Shown: positions 1-11,424, counted from the stretch's first letter. The stretch: DNA of 64,000 bases from Meandrina meandrites (GCA_963693305.1 OY855908.1:21134493-21198492); one strand, 5' to 3'. Notes: generated by a model from the sequence alone, not told the origin. Numbers and translations are program-made.

Positions 1-96
1 AGGCCGAATCTGAAATTTTTTGGAAATTGGGCTCTGTTGGTGAAAATCGCAGCAAATGCGCTGCCCGAGCTGAGAACATGCCAAAATGAATTTTCC
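1..96 (+). repeat. Type A monomer (exemplar)
   Basis: Diagnostic states are G at 22 (TTTTTTGGAAATTGGG), G at 36 (CTCTGTTGG) and A at 51 (ATCGCAGC). The three changes travel together. A occurs before B-C pairs near 1.8, 6.4, 7.6, 42.1, 44.5, 47.3, 50.4, 52.6 and 55.6 kb. It also occurs in M-K/G/A triads near 12, 16.8, 18, 25.5, 28.8 and 58-60 kb. Confidence 0.9.
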
Positions 97-192
97 AGGC
101 CGAATCTGAAATTTTTTTGAAATTCGGCTCTGTTGGTGAAAATCGCTACAAATGCGCTGCCCGAGCTGAGAACATGCCAAAATGAATTTTCC
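97..192 (+). repeat. Type B monomer (exemplar)
   Basis: Has C at 29 (GAAATTCGGC), G at 36 (CTCTGTTGG) and A at 52 (ATCGCTACAAATG). It shares the 36G state with A, so A and B are probably sister types. It is nearly always followed by a type C monomer. Not seen between about 8 and 39 kb. Confidence 0.9.
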
Positions 193-288
193 ATGCCGAA
201 TCTGAAATTTTTTATAAATTCGGCTCTCTTGGTGAAAATCGCTGCAAATGCGCTGCCCGAGCTGAGAACATGCCAAAATGAATTTTCC
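193..288 (+). repeat. Type C monomer (exemplar)
   Basis: Starts ATGCCG instead of AGGCCG (position 2 G to T), with the TATAAATTCGG state at 22-31 and GAGAACATG at 72-80. It follows B in B-C pairs. The preceding monomer sometimes ends TTTTTC (95 C to T), as just before 1729, 6337, 7489 and 52514. Not seen between about 8 and 42 kb. Confidence 0.9.
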
Positions 289-480
289 AGGCCGAATCTG
301 AAATTTTTTTGAAATTCGGCTCTGTTGGTGAAAATCGCTACAAATGCGCTGCCCGAGCTGAGAACATGCCAAAATGAATTTTCCATGCCGAATCTGAAAT
401 TTTTTATAAATTCGGCTCTCTTGGTGAAAATCGCTGCAAATGCGCTGCCCGAGCTGAGAACATGCCAAAATGAATTTTCC

Positions 481-576
481 AGGCCGAATCTGAAATTTTT
501 TATAATTTCGGCTCTCTTGGTGAAAATCGCTGCAAATGCGCTGCCCGAGCTGAGTACATGCCAAAATGAATTTTCC
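481..576 (+). repeat. Type D monomer (exemplar)
   Basis: Carries TATAATTTCGG at 22-31: the F/C-type TAT change plus T at 26. This copy has GAGTACATG; others (for example 56162) have GAGAACATG. D closes B-C-D groups near 0.5, 42.6, 51.0, 51.3, 56.2, 56.5 and 56.8 kb and also appears near 38.6 kb. Confidence 0.88.
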
Positions 577-672
577 AGGCCGAATCTGAAATTTTTTTGA
601 AATTGGGCTCTCTTGGTGAAAATCGCTGCAAATGCGCTGCCCGAGGTGAGAACATGCCAAAATGAATTTTCC
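577..672 (+). repeat. Type E monomer (exemplar)
   Basis: Otherwise G-like, but with GAGGTGAG at 67-74 (70 C to G). It is almost always followed by a type F monomer, making an E-F pair that recurs more than 30 times. Examples begin near 2209, 7969, 20643, 26691, 38785, 44834, 47810, 52994 and 61922. The E-F pair is a useful HOR boundary marker. Confidence 0.9.
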
Positions 673-768
673 AGGCCGAATCTGAAATTTTTTATAAATT
701 CGGCTCTCTTGGTGAAAATCGCTGCAAATGCGCTGGCCGAGCTGAGTACATGCCAAAATGAATTTTCC
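673..768 (+). repeat. Type F monomer (exemplar)
   Basis: Has TATAAATTCGG at 22-31 and GAGTACATG at 72-80 (75 A to T). This copy also has a private G at 64 (GCTGGCCGAG), not seen elsewhere. F usually starts the 864 bp units and follows E. Confidence 0.9.
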
Positions 769-864
769 AGGCCGAATCTGAAATTTTTTTGAAATTGGGC
801 TCTCTTGGTGAAAATCGCTGCAAATGCGCTGCCCGAGCTGAGAACATGCCAAAATGAATTTTCC
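769..864 (+). repeat. Type G monomer (exemplar, near the array consensus)
   Basis: GAATCTG at 6-12, seven Ts then GAAATTGGG at 23-31, CTCTCTTGGTG at 32-42, GAGAACATG at 72-80. This is the commonest background. Sub-forms carry GAGTACATG (75T), CCATAATG (84T, the K state) or CTTTGTG (39T, here called G'). Base composition of this copy is 42 G+C in 96. Confidence 0.9.
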
Positions 865-960
865 AGGCCGAGTCTGAAATTTTATTGAAATTGGGCTCTC
901 TTTGTGAAAATCGCTGCAAATGCGCTGCCCGAGCTGAGAACATGCCAAAATGAATTTTCC
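865..960 (+). repeat. Type H monomer (exemplar)
   Basis: GAGTCTG (8 A to G), TTTTATTG (20 T to A) and CTCTCTTTGTG (39 G to T) always or nearly always occur together. The 20A change puts a stop into one minus-strand frame, so H copies end the open frames of that phase. H is the middle member of the G-H-I triads. Confidence 0.9.
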
Positions 961-1056
961 AGGCCGAAACTGAAATTTTTTTGAAATTCGGCTCTCTTGG
1001 TGAAAATCGCTGCAAATGCGCTGCCCGAGCTGAGTACATGCCAAAATGAATTTTCC
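961..1056 (+). repeat. Type I monomer (exemplar)
   Basis: GAAACTG (9 T to A), GAAATTCGG (29C) and GAGTACATG (75T). It is the third member of the G-H-I triad. A sub-form (I') keeps GAAACTG but has TTGGG instead of TTCGG, for example at 17187, 21603, 24771, 59330, 62882 and 63266. Confidence 0.9.
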
Positions 1057-1248
1057 AGGCCGAATCTGAAATTTTTTTGAAATTGGGCTCTCTTGGTGAA
1101 AATCGCTGCAAATGCGCTGCCCGAGCTGAGAACATGCCAAAATGAATTTTCCAGGCCGAGTCTGAAATTTTATTGAAATTGGGCTCTCTTTGTGAAAATC
1201 GCTGCAAATGCGCTGCCCGAGCTGAGAACATGCCAAAATGAATTTTCA

Positions 1249-1344
1249 GGGCCGAATCTGAAATTTTTTTGAAATTGGGCTCTCTTGGTGAAAATCGCTG
1301 CAAATGCGCTGCCCGAGCTGAGAACATGCCAAAATGAATTTTCC
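1249..1344 (+). repeat. Type O monomer boundary variant (TTTTCAGGGCCG)
   Basis: The junction with the preceding unit reads TTTTCAGGGCCG instead of TTTTCCAGGCCG: length is kept but 96 is A and position 1 is G. This creates a stop in the minus-strand frame whose repeat contains ACSQLGQRIC. Other copies start at 2881, 36483, 43394, 43682, 43874, 46274, 46754 and 52034. The body of the unit is G-like. Confidence 0.88.
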
Positions 1345-1440
1345 AGGCCGAGTCTGAAATTTTATTGAAATTGGGCTCTCTTTGTGAAAATCGCTGCAAA
1401 TGCGCTGCCCGAGCTGAGAACATGCCAAAATGAATTTTCC

Positions 1441-1536
1441 AGGCCGAAACTGAAATTTTTTTGAAATTCGGCTCTCTTTTTGAAAATCGCTGCAAATGCG
1501 CTGCCCGAGCTGAGTACATGCCAAAATGAATTTTCC
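1441..1536 (+). repeat. Type N monomer (I-like with CTCTTTTTGAAA)
   Basis: An I-type monomer with TT at 39-40 (CTCTTTTTGAAAATCG). Only four clear copies were found: 1441, 44066, 46946 and 52226 (the last with GAGAACATG). All four sit in the same cassette, two monomers after an O unit and before G-G-C-A-B-C. This makes N a good tracer of cassette copying. Confidence 0.88.
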
Positions 1537-2112
1537 AGGCCGAATCTGAAATTTTTTTGAAATTGGGCTCTCTTGGTGAAAATCGCTGCAAATGCGCTGC
1601 CCGAGCTGAGAACATGCCAAAATGAATTTTCCAGGCCGAATCTGAAATTTTTTTGAAATTGGGCTCTCTTGGTGAAAATCGCTGCAAATGCGCTGCCCGA
1701 GCTGAGAACATGCCAAAATGAATTTTTCATGCCGAATCTGAAATTTTTTATAAATTCGGCTCTCTTGGTGAAAATCGCTGCAAATGCGCTGCCCGAGCTG
1801 AGAACATGCCAAAATGAATTTTCCAGGCCGAATCTGAAATTTTTTGGAAATTGGGCTCTGTTGGTGAAAATCGCAGCAAATGCGCTGCCCGAGCTGAGAA
1901 CATGCCAAAATGAATTTTCCAGGCCGAATCTGAAATTTTTTTGAAATTCGGCTCTGTTGGTGAAAATCGCTACAAATGCGCTGCCCGAGCTGAGAACATG
2001 CCAAAATGAATTTTCCATGCCGAATCTGAAATTTTTTATAAATTCGGCTCTCTTGGTGAAAATCGCTGCAAATGCGCTGCCCGAGCTGAGAACATGCCAA
2101 AATGAATTTTCC

Positions 2113-2208
2113 AGGCCGAATCTGAAATTTTTTATAAATTCGGCTCTCTTGGTGAAAATCGCTGCCAATGCGCTGCCCGAGCTGAGTACATGCCAAAATG
2201 AATTTTCC
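2113..2208 (+). repeat. Type P monomer (F with GCTGCCAATG)
   Basis: An F monomer with C at 54 (GCTGCCAATGCG). Copies were seen at 2113, 6721, 7873, 44738, 45506, 47714 and 52898. Most follow C in the cassette and precede E; the copy at 6721 precedes G. Confidence 0.85.
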
Positions 2209-3840
2209 AGGCCGAATCTGAAATTTTTTTGAAATTGGGCTCTCTTGGTGAAAATCGCTGCAAATGCGCTGCCCGAGGTGAGAACATGCCAAAATGAATT
2301 TTCCAGGCCGAATCTGAAATTTTTTATAAATTCGGCTCTCTTGGTGAAAATCGCTGCAAATGCGCTGCCCGAGCTGAGTACATGCCAAAATGAATTTTCC
2401 AGGCCGAATCTGAAATTTTTTTGAAATTGGGCTCTCTTGGTGAAAATCGCTGCAAATGCGCTGCCCGAGCTGAGAACATGCCAAAATGAATTTTCCAGGC
2501 CGAGTCTGAAATTTTATTGAAATTGGGCTCTCTTTGTGAAAATCGCTGCAAATGCGCTGCCCGAGCTGAGAACATGCCAAAATGAATTTTCCAGGCCGAA
2601 ACTGAAATTTTTTTGAAATTCGGCTCTCTTGGTGAAAATCGCTGCAAATGCGCTGCCCGAGCTGAGTACATGCCAAAATGAATTTTCCAGGCCGAATCTG
2701 AAATTTTTTTGAAATTGGGCTCTCTTGGTGAAAATCGCTGCAAATGCGCTGCCCGAGCTGAGAACATGCCAAAATGAATTTTCCAGGCCGAGTCTGAAAT
2801 TTTATTGAAATTGGGCTCTCTTTGTGAAAATCGCTGCAAATGCGCTGCCCGAGCTGAGAACATGCCAAAATGAATTTTCAGGGCCGAATCTGAAATTTTT
2901 TTGAAATTGGGCTCTCTTGGTGAAAATCGCTGCAAATGCGCTGCCCGAGCTGAGAACATGCCAAAATGAATTTTCCAGGCCGAATCTGAAATTTTTTTGA
3001 AATTGGGCTCTCTTGGTGAAAATCGCTGCAAATGCGCTGCCCGAGCTGAGTACATGCCAAAATGAATTTTCCAGGCCGAGTCTGAAATTTTATTGAAATT
3101 GGGCTCTCTTTGTGAAAATCGCTGCAAATGCGCTGCCCGAGCTGAGAACATGCCAAAATGAATTTTCCAGGCCGAAACTGAAATTTTTTTGAAATTCGGC
3201 TCTCTTGGTGAAAATCGCTGCAAATGCGCTGCCCGAGCTGAGTACATGCCAAAATGAATTTTCCAGGCCGAGTCTGAAATTTTATTGAAATTGGGCTCTC
3301 TTTGTGAAAATCGCTGCAAATGCGCTGCCCGAGCTGAGAACATGCCAAAATGAATTTTCCAGGCCGAAACTGAAATTTTTTTGAAATTCGGCTCTCTTGG
3401 TGAAAATCGCTGCAAATGCGCTGCCCGAGCTGAGTACATGCCAAAATGAATTTTCCAGGCCGAATCTGAAATTTTTTTGAAATTGGGCTCTCTTGGTGAA
3501 AATCGCTGCAAATGCGCTGCCCGAGCTGAGAACATGCCAAAATGAATTTTCCAGGCCGAATCTGAAATTTTTTTGAAATTGGGCTCTCTTGGTGAAAATC
3601 GCTGCAAATGCGCTGCCCGAGCTGAGTACATGCCAAAATGAATTTTCCAGGCCGAGTCTGAAATTTTATTGAAATTGGGCTCTCTTTGTGAAAATCGCTG
3701 CAAATGCGCTGCCCGAGCTGAGAACATGCCAAAATGAATTTTCCAGGCCGAAACTGAAATTTTTTTGAAATTCGGCTCTCTTGGTGAAAATCGCTGCAAA
3801 TGCGCTGCCCGAGCTGAGTACATGCCAAAATGAATTTTCC

Positions 3841-3936
3841 AGGTCGAGTCTGAAATTTTATTGAAATTGGGCTCTCTTTGTGAAAATCGCTGCAAATGCG
3901 CTGCCCGAGCTGAGAACATGCCAAAACGAATTTTCC
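3841..3936 (+). repeat. Type J-L monomer (AGGTCGAG with CCAAAACGAA)
   Basis: H-like, with T at 4 (AGGTCGAG, losing one CpG) and C at 87 (CCAAAACGAA). Both changes occur in the same unit in most copies, for example 4129, 5953, 7105, 12675, 18531, 24291 and 60674. The J-type unit starting at 5281 lacks the L change. A sub-lineage also has GAGAAAATG (77 C to A) and tracks the 864 bp units. Confidence 0.88.
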
Positions 3937-4032
3937 AGGCCGAATCTGAAATTTTTTTGAAATTGGGCTCTCTTGGTGAAAATCGCTGCAAATGCGCTGC
4001 CCGAGCTGAGAACATGCCATAATGAATTTTCC
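3937..4032 (+). repeat. G monomer with K state (CCATAATG)
   Basis: G-type body ending CCATAATGAATTTT (84 A to T). The K state is found on G, H and M backgrounds, always just before a G-like monomer. It is therefore a site shared between types, which suggests exchange between monomers or recurrent mutation. Confidence 0.85.
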
Positions 4033-5568
4033 AGGCCGAATCTGAAATTTTTTTGAAATTGGGCTCTCTTGGTGAAAATCGCTGCAAATGCGCTGCCCGA
4101 GCTGAGTACATGCCAAAATGAATTTTCCAGGTCGAGTCTGAAATTTTATTGAAATTGGGCTCTCTTTGTGAAAATCGCTGCAAATGCGCTGCCCGAGCTG
4201 AGAACATGCCAAAACGAATTTTCCAGGCCGAATCTGAAATTTTTTTGAAATTGGGCTCTCTTGGTGAAAATCGCTGCAAATGCGCTGCCCGAGCTGAGTA
4301 CATGCCAAAATGAATTTTCCAGGCCGAGTCTGAAATTTTATTGAAATTGGGCTCTCTTTGTGAAAATCGCTGCAAATGCGCTGCCCGAGCTGAGAACATG
4401 CCAAAATGAATTTTCCAGGCCGAATCTGAAATTTTTTATAAATTCGGCTCTCTTGGTGAAAATCGCTGCAAATGCGCTGCCCGAGCTGAGTACATGCCAA
4501 AATGAATTTTCCAGGCCGAATCTGAAATTTTTTTGAAATTGGGCTCTCTTGGTGAAAATCGCTGCAAATGCGCTGCCCGAGGTGAGAACATGCCAAAATG
4601 AATTTTCCAGGCCGAATCTGAAATTTTTTATAAATTCGGCTCTCTTGGTGAAAATCGCTGCAAATGCGCTGCCCGAGCTGAGTACATGCCAAAATGAATT
4701 TTCCAGGCCGAATCTGAAATTTTTTTGAAATTGGGCTCTCTTGGTGAAAATCGCTGCAAATGCGCTGCCCGAGCTGAGAACATGCCAAAATGAATTTTCC
4801 AGGCCGAGTCTGAAATTTTATTGAAATTGGGCTCTCTTGGTGAAAATCGCTGCAAATGCGCTGCCCGAGCTGAGAACATGCCAAAATGAATTTTCCAGGC
4901 CGAGTCTGAAATTTTATTGAAATTGGGCTCTCTTTGTGAAAATCGCTGCAAATGCGCTGCCCGAGCTGAGAACATGCCATAATGAATTTTCCAGGCCGAA
5001 TCTGAAATTTTTTTGAAATTGGGCTCTCTTGGTGAAAATCGCTGCAAATGCGCTGCCCGAGCTGAGTACATGCCAAAATGAATTTTCCAGGTCGAGTCTG
5101 AAATTTTATTGAAATTGGGCTCTCTTTGTGAAAATCGCTGCAAATGCGCTGCCCGAGCTGAGAACATGCCAAAACGAATTTTCCAGGCCGAATCTGAAAT
5201 TTTTTTGAAATTGGGCTCTCTTGGTGAAAATCGCTGCAAATGCGCTGCCCGAGCTGAGTACATGCCAAAATGAATTTTCCAGGTCGAGTCTGAAATTTTA
5301 TTGAAATTGGGCTCTCTTTGTGAAAATCGCTGCAAATGCGCTGCCCGAGCTGAGAACATGCCAAAATGAATTTTCCAGGCCGAATCTGAAATTTTTTATA
5401 AATTCGGCTCTCTTGGTGAAAATCGCTGCAAATGCGCTGCCCGAGCTGAGTACATGCCAAAATGAATTTTCCAGGCCGAATCTGAAATTTTTTTGAAATT
5501 GGGCTCTCTTGGTGAAAATCGCTGCAAATGCGCTGCCCGAGGTGAGAACATGCCAAAATGAATTTTCC

Positions 5569-6720
5569 AGGCCGAATCTGAAATTTTTTATAAATTCGGC
5601 TCTCTTGGTGAAAATCGCTGCAAATGCGCTGCCCGAGCTGAGTACATGCCAAAATGAATTTTCCAGGCCGAATCTGAAATTTTTTTGAAATTGGGCTCTC
5701 TTGGTGAAAATCGCTGCAAATGCGCTGCCCGAGCTGAGAACATGCCAAAATGAATTTTCCAGGCCGAGTCTGAAATTTTATTGAAATTGGGCTCTCTTTG
5801 TGAAAATCGCTGCAAATGCGCTGCCCGAGCTGAGAACATGCCATAATGAATTTTCCAGGCCGAATCTGAAATTTTTTTGAAATTGGGCTCTCTTGGTGAA
5901 AATCGCTGCAAATGCGCTGCCCGAGCTGAGTACATGCCAAAATGAATTTTCCAGGTCGAGTCTGAAATTTTATTGAAATTGGGCTCTCTTTGTGAAAATC
6001 GCTGCAAATGCGCTGCCCGAGCTGAGAACATGCCAAAACGAATTTTCCAGGCCGAATCTGAAATTTTTTTGAAATTGGGCTCTCTTGGTGAAAATCGCTG
6101 CAAATGCGCTGCCCGAGCTGAGTACATGCCAAAATGAATTTTCCAGGCCGAATCTGAAATTTTTTTGAAATTGGGCTCTCTTGGTGAAAATCGCTGCAAA
6201 TGCGCTGCCCGAGCTGAGAACATGCCAAAATGAATTTTCCAGGCCGAATCTGAAATTTTTTTGAAATTGGGCTCTCTTGGTGAAAATCGCTGCAAATGCG
6301 CTGCCCGAGCTGAGAACATGCCAAAATGAATTTTTCATGCCGAATCTGAAATTTTTTATAAATTCGGCTCTCTTGGTGAAAATCGCTGCAAATGCGCTGC
6401 CCGAGCTGAGAACATGCCAAAATGAATTTTCCAGGCCGAATCTGAAATTTTTTGGAAATTGGGCTCTGTTGGTGAAAATCGCAGCAAATGCGCTGCCCGA
6501 GCTGAGAACATGCCAAAATGAATTTTCCAGGCCGAATCTGAAATTTTTTTGAAATTCGGCTCTGTTGGTGAAAATCGCTACAAATGCGCTGCCCGAGCTG
6601 AGAACATGCCAAAATGAATTTTCCATGCCGAATCTGAAATTTTTTATAAATTCGGCTCTCTTGGTGAAAATCGCTGCAAATGCGCTGCCCGAGCTGAGAA
6701 CATGCCAAAATGAATTTTCC
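5569..6720 (+). repeat. 1152-bp twelve-monomer repeat, left copy
   Basis: Order F, G, H-K, G, J-L, G, G, G, C, A, B, C. It is followed at once by the same order at 6721-7872. The only difference I noticed between the copies is the first monomer (plain F here, P form in the right copy). Confidence 0.85.
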
Positions 6721-7872
6721 AGGCCGAATCTGAAATTTTTTATAAATTCGGCTCTCTTGGTGAAAATCGCTGCCAATGCGCTGCCCGAGCTGAGTACATG
6801 CCAAAATGAATTTTCCAGGCCGAATCTGAAATTTTTTTGAAATTGGGCTCTCTTGGTGAAAATCGCTGCAAATGCGCTGCCCGAGCTGAGAACATGCCAA
6901 AATGAATTTTCCAGGCCGAGTCTGAAATTTTATTGAAATTGGGCTCTCTTTGTGAAAATCGCTGCAAATGCGCTGCCCGAGCTGAGAACATGCCATAATG
7001 AATTTTCCAGGCCGAATCTGAAATTTTTTTGAAATTGGGCTCTCTTGGTGAAAATCGCTGCAAATGCGCTGCCCGAGCTGAGTACATGCCAAAATGAATT
7101 TTCCAGGTCGAGTCTGAAATTTTATTGAAATTGGGCTCTCTTTGTGAAAATCGCTGCAAATGCGCTGCCCGAGCTGAGAACATGCCAAAACGAATTTTCC
7201 AGGCCGAATCTGAAATTTTTTTGAAATTGGGCTCTCTTGGTGAAAATCGCTGCAAATGCGCTGCCCGAGCTGAGTACATGCCAAAATGAATTTTCCAGGC
7301 CGAATCTGAAATTTTTTTGAAATTGGGCTCTCTTGGTGAAAATCGCTGCAAATGCGCTGCCCGAGCTGAGAACATGCCAAAATGAATTTTCCAGGCCGAA
7401 TCTGAAATTTTTTTGAAATTGGGCTCTCTTGGTGAAAATCGCTGCAAATGCGCTGCCCGAGCTGAGAACATGCCAAAATGAATTTTTCATGCCGAATCTG
7501 AAATTTTTTATAAATTCGGCTCTCTTGGTGAAAATCGCTGCAAATGCGCTGCCCGAGCTGAGAACATGCCAAAATGAATTTTCCAGGCCGAATCTGAAAT
7601 TTTTTGGAAATTGGGCTCTGTTGGTGAAAATCGCAGCAAATGCGCTGCCCGAGCTGAGAACATGCCAAAATGAATTTTCCAGGCCGAATCTGAAATTTTT
7701 TTGAAATTCGGCTCTGTTGGTGAAAATCGCTACAAATGCGCTGCCCGAGCTGAGAACATGCCAAAATGAATTTTCCATGCCGAATCTGAAATTTTTTATA
7801 AATTCGGCTCTCTTGGTGAAAATCGCTGCAAATGCGCTGCCCGAGCTGAGAACATGCCAAAATGAATTTTCC
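6721..7872 (+). repeat. 1152-bp twelve-monomer repeat, right copy
   Basis: Direct tandem copy of 5569-6720, offset 1152 bp. It starts with the P-state F monomer (C at 54). The next monomer, 7873, is again P, but the array then continues with E, so the copy boundary lies at about 7873-7969. Confidence 0.85.
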
Positions 7873-9504
7873 AGGCCGAATCTGAAATTTTTTATAAATT
7901 CGGCTCTCTTGGTGAAAATCGCTGCCAATGCGCTGCCCGAGCTGAGTACATGCCAAAATGAATTTTCCAGGCCGAATCTGAAATTTTTTTGAAATTGGGC
8001 TCTCTTGGTGAAAATCGCTGCAAATGCGCTGCCCGAGGTGAGAACATGCCAAAATGAATTTTCCAGGCCGAATCTGAAATTTTTTATAAATTCGGCTCTC
8101 TTGGTGAAAATCGCTGCAAATGCGCTGCCCGAGCTGAGTACATGCCAAAATGAATTTTCCAGGCCGAATCTGAAATTTTTTTGAAATTGGGCTCTCTTGG
8201 TGAAAATCGCTGCAAATGCGCTGCCCGAGCTGAGAACATGCCAAAATGAATTTTCCAGGCCGAGTCTGAAATTTTATTGAAATTGGGCTCTCTTTGTGAA
8301 AATCGCTGCAAATGCGCTGCCCGAGCTGAGAACATGCCAAAATGAATTTTCCAGGCCGAAACTGAAATTTTTTTGAAATTCGGCTCTCTTGGTGAAAATC
8401 GCTGCAAATGCGCTGCCCGAGGTGAGAACATGCCAAAATGAATTTTCCAGGCCGAATCTGAAATTTTTTTGAAATTGGGCTCTCTTGGTGAAAATCGCTG
8501 CAAATGCGCTGCCCGAGGTGAGAACATGCCAAAATGAATTTTCCAGGCCGAATCTGAAATTTTTTATAAATTCGGCTCTCTTGGTGAAAATCGCTGCAAA
8601 TGCGCTGCCCGAGCTGAGTACATGCCAAAATGAATTTTCCAGGCCGAATCTGAAATTTTTTTGAAATTGGGCTCTCTTGGTGAAAATCGCTGCAAATGCG
8701 CTGCCCGAGCTGAGAACATGCCAAAATGAATTTTCCAGGCCGAGTCTGAAATTTTATTGAAATTGGGCTCTCTTTGTGAAAATCGCTGCAAATGCGCTGC
8801 CCGAGCTGAGAACATGCCATAATGAATTTTCCAGGCCGAATCTGAAATTTTTTTGAAATTGGGCTCTCTTGGTGAAAATCGCTGCAAATGCGCTGCCCGA
8901 GCTGAGTACATGCCAAAATGAATTTTCCAGGTCGAGTCTGAAATTTTATTGAAATTGGGCTCTCTTTGTGAAAATCGCTGCAAATGCGCTGCCCGAGCTG
9001 AGAACATGCCAAAACGAATTTTCCAGGCCGAATCTGAAATTTTTTTGAAATTGGGCTCTCTTGGTGAAAATCGCTGCAAATGCGCTGCCCGAGCTGAGTA
9101 CATGCCAAAATGAATTTTCCAGGCCGAGTCTGAAATTTTATTGAAATTGGGCTCTCTTTGTGAAAATCGCTGCAAATGCGCTGCCCGAGCTGAGAACATG
9201 CCAAAATGAATTTTCCAGGCCGAATCTGAAATTTTTTATAAATTCGGCTCTCTTGGTGAAAATCGCTGCAAATGCGCTGCCCGAGCTGAGTACATGCCAA
9301 AATGAATTTTCCAGGCCGAATCTGAAATTTTTTTGAAATTGGGCTCTCTTGGTGAAAATCGCTGCAAATGCGCTGCCCGAGGTGAGAACATGCCAAAATG
9401 AATTTTCCAGGCCGAATCTGAAATTTTTTATAAATTCGGCTCTCTTGGTGAAAATCGCTGCAAATGCGCTGCCCGAGCTGAGTACATGCCAAAATGAATT
9501 TTCC

Positions 9505-10272
9505 AGGCCGAATCTGAAATTTTTTTGAAATTGGGCTCTCTTGGTGAAAATCGCTGCAAATGCGCTGCCCGAGCTGAGAACATGCCAAAATGAATTTTCC
9601 AGGCCGAGTCTGAAATTTTATTGAAATTGGGCTCTCTTTGTGAAAATCGCTGCAAATGCGCTGCCCGAGCTGAGAACATGCCAAAATGAATTTTCCAGGC
9701 CGAAACTGAAATTTTTTTGAAATTCGGCTCTCTTGGTGAAAATCGCTGCAAATGCGCTGCCCGAGCTGAGTACATGCCAAAATGAATTTTCCAGGCCGAA
9801 TCTGAAATTTTTTTGAAATTGGGCTCTCTTTGTGAAAATCGCTGCAAATGCGCTGCCCGAGCTGAGAACATGCCAAAATGAATTTTCCAGGCCGAGTCTG
9901 AAATTTTATTGAAATTGGGCTCTCTTTGTGAAAATCGCTGCAAATGCGCTGCCCGAGCTGAGAACATGCCAAAATGAATTTTCCAGGCCGAAACTGAAAT
10001 TTTTTTGAAATTCGGCTCTCTTGGTGAAAATCGCTGCAAATGCGCTGCCCGAGCTGAGTACATGCCAAAATGAATTTTCCAGGCCGAATCTGAAATTTTT
10101 TTGAAATTGGGCTCTCTTTGTGAAAATCGCTGCAAATGCGCTGCCCGAGCTGAGAACATGCCAAAATGAATTTTCCAGGCCGAGTCTGAAATTTTATTGA
10201 AATTGGGCTCTCTTTGTGAAAATCGCTGCAAATGCGCTGCCCGAGCTGAGAACATGCCAAAATGAATTTTCC
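9505..10272 (+). repeat. G-H-I triad run (288-bp period)
   Basis: Two full triads, G-H-I and G'-H-I, then G'-H. The run ends in an I-like monomer at 10273 that has GAATCTG instead of GAAACTG, followed by an E-F pair. Confidence 0.82.
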
Positions 10273-10560
10273 AGGCCGAATCTGAAATTTTTTTGAAATT
10301 CGGCTCTCTTGGTGAAAATCGCTGCAAATGCGCTGCCCGAGCTGAGTACATGCCAAAATGAATTTTCCAGGCCGAATCTGAAATTTTTTTGAAATTGGGC
10401 TCTCTTGGTGAAAATCGCTGCAAATGCGCTGCCCGAGGTGAGAACATGCCAAAATGAATTTTCCAGGCCGAATCTGAAATTTTTTATAAATTCGGCTCTC
10501 TTGGTGAAAATCGCTGCAAATGCGCTGCCCGAGCTGAGTACATGCCAAAATGAATTTTCC

Positions 10561-11424
10561 AGGCCGAATCTGAAATTTTTTTGAAATTGGGCTCTCTTGG
10601 TGAAAATCGCTGCAAATGCGCTGCCCGAGCTGAGAACATGCCAAAATGAATTTTCCAGGCCGAGTCTGAAATTTTATTGAAATTGGGCTCTCTTTGTGAA
10701 AATCGCTGCAAATGCGCTGCCCGAGCTGAGAACATGCCAAAATGAATTTTCCAGGCCGAAACTGAAATTTTTTTGAAATTCGGCTCTCTTGGTGAAAATC
10801 GCTGCAAATGCGCTGCCCGAGCTGAGTACATGCCAAAATGAATTTTCCAGGCCGAATCTGAAATTTTTTTGAAATTGGGCTCTCTTTGTGAAAATCGCTG
10901 CAAATGCGCTGCCCGAGCTGAGAACATGCCAAAATGAATTTTCCAGGCCGAGTCTGAAATTTTATTGAAATTGGGCTCTCTTTGTGAAAATCGCTGCAAA
11001 TGCGCTGCCCGAGCTGAGAACATGCCAAAATGAATTTTCCAGGCCGAAACTGAAATTTTTTTGAAATTCGGCTCTCTTGGTGAAAATCGCTGCAAATGCG
11101 CTGCCCGAGCTGAGTACATGCCAAAATGAATTTTCCAGGCCGAATCTGAAATTTTTTTGAAATTGGGCTCTCTTTGTGAAAATCGCTGCAAATGCGCTGC
11201 CCGAGCTGAGAACATGCCAAAATGAATTTTCCAGGCCGAGTCTGAAATTTTATTGAAATTGGGCTCTCTTTGTGAAAATCGCTGCAAATGCGCTGCCCGA
11301 GCTGAGTACATGCCAAAATGAATTTTCCAGGCCGAAACTGAAATTTTTTTGAAATTCGGCTCTCTTGGTGAAAATCGCTGCAAATGCGCTGCCCGAGCTG
11401 AGTACATGCCAAAATGAATTTTCC
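10561..11424 (+). repeat. Three G-H-I triads (288-bp period)
   Basis: GAAACTG monomers start at 10753, 11041 and 11329, exactly 288 bp apart, with G or G' and H between them. The H at 11233 is unusual in carrying GAGTACATG. Confidence 0.85.

Larger units (their letters stand above)
1249..2304 (+). repeat. Eleven-monomer cassette O-H-N-G-G-C-A-B-C-P-E, copy 1
   Basis: Eleven monomers (1056 bp) in the order O, H, N, G, G, C, A, B, C, P, E. The same order recurs at 43874, 46754 and 52034. The second G ends TTTTTC (95T), a state shared with the copy at 52034 and the related parts at 6145 and 7297 but not with 43874 or 46754. Confidence 0.85.

Noticed and set aside
83..94. AAAATGAATTTT as a hairpin or protein-binding palindrome
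   Set aside because: It is symmetric at most but not all positions and too short and AT-rich to support a specific function from sequence alone.
325..600. Recurring plus-strand 91-codon open frames
   Set aside because: They are produced wherever a TATAAATT or GGAAATT monomer replaces the TGA of the usual T-tract end; the same peptide appears at many places purely by repeat structure.
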